Of a stretch of DNA of 64,000 bases, positions 61,008 to 64,000 are shown piece after piece. The notes below the pieces were generated by a model, which saw nothing but the letters and a program-made list of their open reading frames with translations, was not told the DNA's origin and did no database searches. The DNA comes from Pseudophaeobacter flagellatus. Lineage in GTDB: Bacteria > Pseudomonadota > Alphaproteobacteria > Rhodobacterales > Rhodobacteraceae. The DNA is taken from positions 142,353-206,352 of the forward strand of contig NZ_JAJQRG010000008.1 of the NCBI RefSeq assembly GCF_021228235.1. The letters run 5' to 3'. Numbering within the stretch: position 1 is the first letter of the stretch; each line of letters opens with the position of its first letter. The position numbers and the translations under genes were made by a program.

Positions 61008-61793
61008 TCATTTCATCGTGTAAACGTCGATGTCGAAATACTTGTCGTTGATGGCCTTGTAGGTCCCATCAGCGCGCATTTCGGCCAAGGCTGCGTTGAG
61101 CTTTTCACGCAGTTCGTCGTCTTCTTGACGCAGGGCGATGCCCACGCCTTCGCCGACAAAGGTCGGGTCGGTGATCGGATCACCGGCCAATTCGCAGCAC
61201 GCGCCGTCTTCGGTCTTAGTTGTCCAGTCCAGCATCGGCAGCATGTCACCGACCTGCATGTCGATCCGGCCGCTGGCCATGTCGAGATTGACCTCGTCCT
61301 GCGTCGGGTAAAGCCGCACATCCGAGTCCGGGTAGGTTGCTTCGATGTAGTCGGCCTGCGTGGTGCCGGACTGCGCGCCGATGACCTTGCCGGCCAGGGC
61401 TGCATTGGTGAACTCGGTGATGCCAGAGCCTTTGGGCACGACATTTGTCATCGCGGCCAGATAGTAGGGGTCAGTGAAATCCACCTGCTTCTTGCGTTCT
61501 TCAGTGATGAACATAGAGGCGATGATGAAGTCGTATTTGTTCGCCAGAAGCCCCGGGATAATGCCATCCCAATCCTGCGCAACCACTTCGCATTCCTCAC
61601 CAATCCGCTTGCAAAGCTCTTGGCCGATCTCAACATCGAAACCGGCGACTTCGCCGTTTGCCTCGATATAGTTGAACGGGGGGTAGGCACCTTCTGTCCC
61701 CAGCCGCAGCGGCTCGGCATAGGCGCCGGCGGAAAAGCTGGCTGCAATGGCCAGCGTCGAAAGCGCCGTGGCCAGTTTGGTCTTAGCTGTCAT
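61008..61793 (-). CDS. Amino acid ABC transporter substrate-binding protein (importer B)
   Basis: A 261-residue SBP_bac_3 protein of lysine/arginine/ornithine-binding type. Signal peptide ends near AGAYA (residue ~26); PLRLGTEGAYPPFNYIEANG, VAGFDVEIGQELCKRIG and a Cys pair (GEECEV, GACCEL) are seen. ATG 61793 has AGGAG eight bases upstream and overlaps the end of the regulator gene by 11 bases. Confidence 0.9.
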   Translation of the reverse strand: MTAKTKLATALSTLAIAASFSAGAYAEPLRLGTEGAYPPFNYIEANGEVAGFDVEIGQELCKRIGEECEVVAQDWDGIIPGLLANKYDFIIASMFITEERKKQVDFTDPYYLAAMTNVVPKGSGITEFTNAALAGKVIGAQSGTTQADYIEATYPDSDVRLYPTQDEVNLDMASGRIDMQVGDMLPMLDWTTKTEDGACCELAGDPITDPTFVGEGVGIALRQEDDELREKLNAALAEMRADGTYKAINDKYFDIDVYTMK

Positions 61794-62709
61794 CGTTTTC
61801 ACTCCTGTTGGTTTTTTCTGTATCGCTTTTGCGTTTGGCGCCCTGCCGTGCGGGGCGATCGACATGGCCGGTAAAGCGACCATAAAGATCGGCGATCCGG
61901 TTTAGCCGGGTATCCACCTCGGTCCCGAGCTTTAGAAAAACGCTATGGATCAGTAGGTTGGAGAGATTGGCCATCTGGGCTGTCGAATCCCAGAATTGGT
62001 TGAACTGGGTTGGCACGGCAAAGACCTGATCTGCTGTCTCATAGCCCCAGTCGCAAAAGACATCGGTGATCAACGTCACCGTCACTCCCGCTGTGCGGGC
62101 CTCTTCAGCAAGGCTTTTGGACAAAACTGAATAGCGCCGCGCCTCAAAAATCACGAGGTGCGCAGGCCCATTGGTCAGCAAAACTTCAGCGAAGTTCCCG
62201 CCTGCGAGGTCGAGTAATGTAACGCCGTCGCGGACATATTGCATCTGGTTGGCGAAATACTGGGCAAGGCCGCGCTCCGTCTGGAAACCGGCGACAAAGA
62301 CATGCGAGGTCTGTGCCAAACGCTCGGCCTCTTGCTGCCATTCCCGGCTGCCTGCCAGCTCGTAAATGCCTACGAGCGCGGCGATTTCAAGCTGTAGCCC
62401 TTGGTTGAGCTGAGCGCTGTCGGCACCGCCTCCCTTGCGCATTTCGTGCAATCGGTCGGACATGAGCCAAGGTTCATCGCCCATATCATGCTTCAAATGA
62501 TCCTTCAGATCGCGAAAACTGCTGTAACCGATGGACCGGCAGAAACGCCCAACCGTAGCTTCGCTCACCTTCACAGAACGCGCGATGCTCGCAGCGTTCT
62601 CAAAGGGCAAGCCTCCCCACGAGTCTAGCATATAGCGGGCCAAAAGACGGTCTGCTTTAGACCCATCTTCCAAGGCACCTTCCAACTGGGATCGGATCGA
62701 GGGCTGCAA
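61783..62709 (-). CDS. MurR/RpiR-family transcriptional regulator
   Basis: A 308-residue regulator: N-terminal helix-turn-helix (FENAASIARSVKVSEATVGR then FCRSIGYSSFRDLKD) and a C-terminal SIS domain (VFVAGFQTERGLAQYFANQM, RRYSVLSKSLAEEARTAGV). A highly basic tail (RQGAKRKSDTEKTNRSE) ends it. SIS domains usually bind phosphosugars, but RpiR members also control amino acid-related operons. It heads the importer B-racemase-GNAT unit, with candidate operators just upstream. Confidence 0.88.
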   Translation of the reverse strand: MQPSIRSQLEGALEDGSKADRLLARYMLDSWGGLPFENAASIARSVKVSEATVGRFCRSIGYSSFRDLKDHLKHDMGDEPWLMSDRLHEMRKGGGADSAQLNQGLQLEIAALVGIYELAGSREWQQEAERLAQTSHVFVAGFQTERGLAQYFANQMQYVRDGVTLLDLAGGNFAEVLLTNGPAHLVIFEARRYSVLSKSLAEEARTAGVTVTLITDVFCDWGYETADQVFAVPTQFNQFWDSTAQMANLSNLLIHSVFLKLGTEVDTRLNRIADLYGRFTGHVDRPARQGAKRKSDTEKTNRSENDDS

Positions 62710-62742
62710 CAGGAATCTCCAAGATGATCTTTGGTCCGACTT

Positions 62743-62786
62743 TGAAATAAATATTTCATTTGGTCAATTATGAAAGATCAAATTCA
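62743..62786. promoter_or_regulatory. Two TGAA-N8-TTCA sites, candidate RpiR operators
   Basis: TGAAATA-AA-TATTTCA (62743-62758) and TGAA-AGATCAAA-TTCA (62771-62786) share the TGAA-N8-TTCA frame, centres 28 bp apart, in the A/T-rich stretch 34-77 bases upstream of the RpiR gene. GAAA/TTTC inverted repeats are common RpiR-family targets, so autoregulation is likely. Confidence 0.6.
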
Positions 62787-63003
62787 AAAATTGACGCGTT
62801 CGGACCGTTTTACAGCTACAATTCGGACCATAACCTAAGAGCTTTCGGTGCCTGATGCTGTTTGAACTTCGGCTTCAGCTACTGAGAGAGGAGCCGCTAA
62901 TAACGTCCAGTACTGTTTTCGACACAGGACAGCGCTGAAGGCGCAATACGCATGATGAGGGTCCTCAATGCCTCTGGAGAGCGATCAGTCTCTATCAAAC
63001 GAT

Positions 63004-63016
63004 GTGACATTGTCAC
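63004..63016. promoter_or_regulatory. 13-bp palindrome before the last gene
   Basis: GTGACA-T-TGTCAC, perfect, 50 bases before the ATG at 63067, followed by a small overlapping stem CACCG/CGGTG (63014-63029). It lies in the 357-base gap 62710-63066, whose other content besides the RpiR sites is unremarkable. Possible operator; no regulator identified. Confidence 0.45.
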
Positions 63017-63066
63017 CGTGCATGCGGTGATGTAATAAATTTGATGTCCCTCAGTGAGATACCATT

Positions 63067-63738
63067 ATGGCCCAGCTGCCTTTCTATTTCTCCCGCCTCA
63101 AGGGCCACGTGGACAATGAGCTTCCCCTTTTCTCCGAGTATGATCGGAAGAGGCCCATGGCAGACCTTGGCCTTTTTACTGACCTCGCGAGACCCGCCCC
63201 AGATGAAGCCTGGCCAGACCGTATGAGGCTTTGCTGGGCTTGTGATGTAAGAGAGACGATCTCTGCTTGGGGCATTGGCAAGGCCGGAGATACCATCGTT
63301 ATCAGCGATGAACTGGAGGAAAGGCTTAAGCGTCTCAATCTCGGCAGAAACGAAGTACGCCGCCTGCCAGTCCGCGGAGAAACTGCAAAGCCTTTAGGCT
63401 TTGACGTCGCTGTTCTGGCAACGCTGCAGGCGATACCGACAGTTGTGGCTCGATCCAATGACGGATTTGCTCTCAATGCGTGGAGCACAGCTCTCACCAA
63501 CTATATTTGGGACGACCCATACACACCGCCACCTCAGGGTTCTGCACTATTGTGCCATGGCGTCGAAACCAATCTTGATCTCTGGGGGGATCCAATTTGG
63601 GGTGGAAGTCTTTTCCTATCAAGCCGCTTTGTGGATGTCTTTAGAGGCTGTGGCCAAGTCGAAATGCTCTTTCTGCACCCCTGCCTGGAGGCTACGGATG
63701 ATGAAGTGGTCATGGATATATCCGCGCCCATTAGGTAG
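63067..63738 (+). CDS. Hypothetical protein, possibly Imm11/DUF1629-like
   Basis: A 223-residue soluble protein without signal peptide or membrane helices. The C-terminal part (DLWGDPIWGGSLFLSSRFVD then VFRGCGQVEMLFLHP) resembles the imm11 (DUF1629) immunity-like family in a general way: a Trp-containing loop then FxSxRFVDxxR. That match is weak and from memory. Codon use is less G+C-biased than in neighbouring operons, and the gene has no functional partner nearby, consistent with acquired DNA. The start is ATG 63067 with GTGAGA upstream. Confidence 0.6.
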   Translation: MAQLPFYFSRLKGHVDNELPLFSEYDRKRPMADLGLFTDLARPAPDEAWPDRMRLCWACDVRETISAWGIGKAGDTIVISDELEERLKRLNLGRNEVRRLPVRGETAKPLGFDVAVLATLQAIPTVVARSNDGFALNAWSTALTNYIWDDPYTPPPQGSALLCHGVETNLDLWGDPIWGGSLFLSSRFVDVFRGCGQVEMLFLHPCLEATDDEVVMDISAPIR

Positions 63739-64000
63739 TCTACTAGCCTTCGTCGGCCACCGCCCGAATTGAAAAGAAAGAGTAAAGTGGCTGGAAACTC
63801 GGCATGACTCGTTGGCTTGGGCTGGGAGCAGTCGCCCGGCATACGGGCAGCAGGGGGCGAGACGCCTAGGCCCGCTATGCGCAGGGGGCGGGCTTTGCAA
63901 AGTCTGGTGAACAGTTCCATCTGCGACTTCGAAAGTTAAAACCAGCCCCGGGAATTTCAGGGATTTCGGCGGAGCAATCTTAAGACTTTGCACGCTGGCA
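63739..64000. other. Non-coding end of the window
   Basis: No gene start or recognisable RNA. A leftward frame stays open across this stretch and back over the end of the previous gene, but lacks a ribosome site and has Pro/Ser-rich, non-protein-like composition. The sequence could be a dispersed repeat or mobile-element edge; the window ends before this can be judged. Confidence 0.3.

Noticed and set aside
63619..63993. Leftward 124-codon frame at the window end
   Set aside because: Lies partly opposite the 223-residue gene, lacks a ribosome site and has Pro/Ser-rich composition.
1..64000. tRNA genes, rRNA genes, CRISPR arrays, prophage or intact IS elements
   Set aside because: Looked for T-loop-like motifs, regular spaced repeats, integrase or transposase motifs and terminal inverted repeats by eye; none convincing was found.

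Overview
The window reads as a piece of the main chromosome of a marine Roseobacter-group alphaproteobacterium (Rhodobacterales, near Phaeobacter, Ruegeria or Sulfitobacter). The grounds are the G+C-rich coding style, the gene order miaB-phoH-ybeY-corC-lnt-metK-trmB, a SAM/SAH-type riboswitch before metK (a class known from Rhodobacterales), a ChrR/RpoE singlet-oxygen module with its target operons, and a DmdA-like methyltransferase. I see no tRNA, rRNA, CRISPR array or intact insertion sequence.

Region 1 (1-25,980) is mostly housekeeping: the miaB tail, a paired OmpA-like protein and lipoprotein, phoH-ybeY-corC-lnt, riboswitch-metK, trmB, aroA-cmk, a nitroreductase, rpsA, ihfB-lapA-trpF, trpB, an IsdG-like haem oxygenase, DUF2237, a serine hydrolase, pth, rplY, a small membrane-protein pair, lldD, trpA, a PagL-like deacylase and ychF. 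Region 2 (26,000-32,000) is metabolic: a nucleoside hydrolase, a fumarylacetoacetase-family enzyme, a LysR regulator divergent from a 2-oxoglutarate dioxygenase/class II aldolase pair, and a zinT gene with a Zur-box-like palindrome.

Region 3 (32,000-39,490) is a sigma-E (RpoE/ChrR) island. Three promoter-like sites with the same TGATCC-N18-TA layout drive, respectively, DUF1365-SDR leftwards, flavoprotein-CFA synthase-like-MFS-DUF3833 rightwards, and rpoE-chrR itself. The genes resemble the oxidative lipid-remodelling (furan fatty acid) part of the Rhodobacter sphaeroides regulon.

Region 4 (39,500-50,180) is a ten-gene catabolic operon with a divergent LysR regulator: a polar amino acid ABC importer, a class III aminotransferase, a two-subunit CoA transferase, two M20 deacylases and an alanine-racemase-fold enzyme, almost all overlapping. 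It looks made to import, deacylate, racemise, transaminate and CoA-activate an unusual amino acid. A short disturbed stretch with an orphan glycosyltransferase follows (50,180-51,840).

Region 5 (51,840-56,610) is read leftwards: an Lrp regulator, a DmdA-like THF methyltransferase, OsmC, an enoyl-CoA hydratase and an acyl-CoA ligase, resembling a DMSP-demethylation pathway but with an atypical DmdA. Region 6 (56,880-62,710), also leftwards, holds an RpiR regulator, a second polar amino acid importer, an enolase-superfamily N-acylamino acid racemase and a GNAT acyltransferase: a likely D- to L-amino acid conversion module. The window ends with an unrecognised protein and non-coding sequence.
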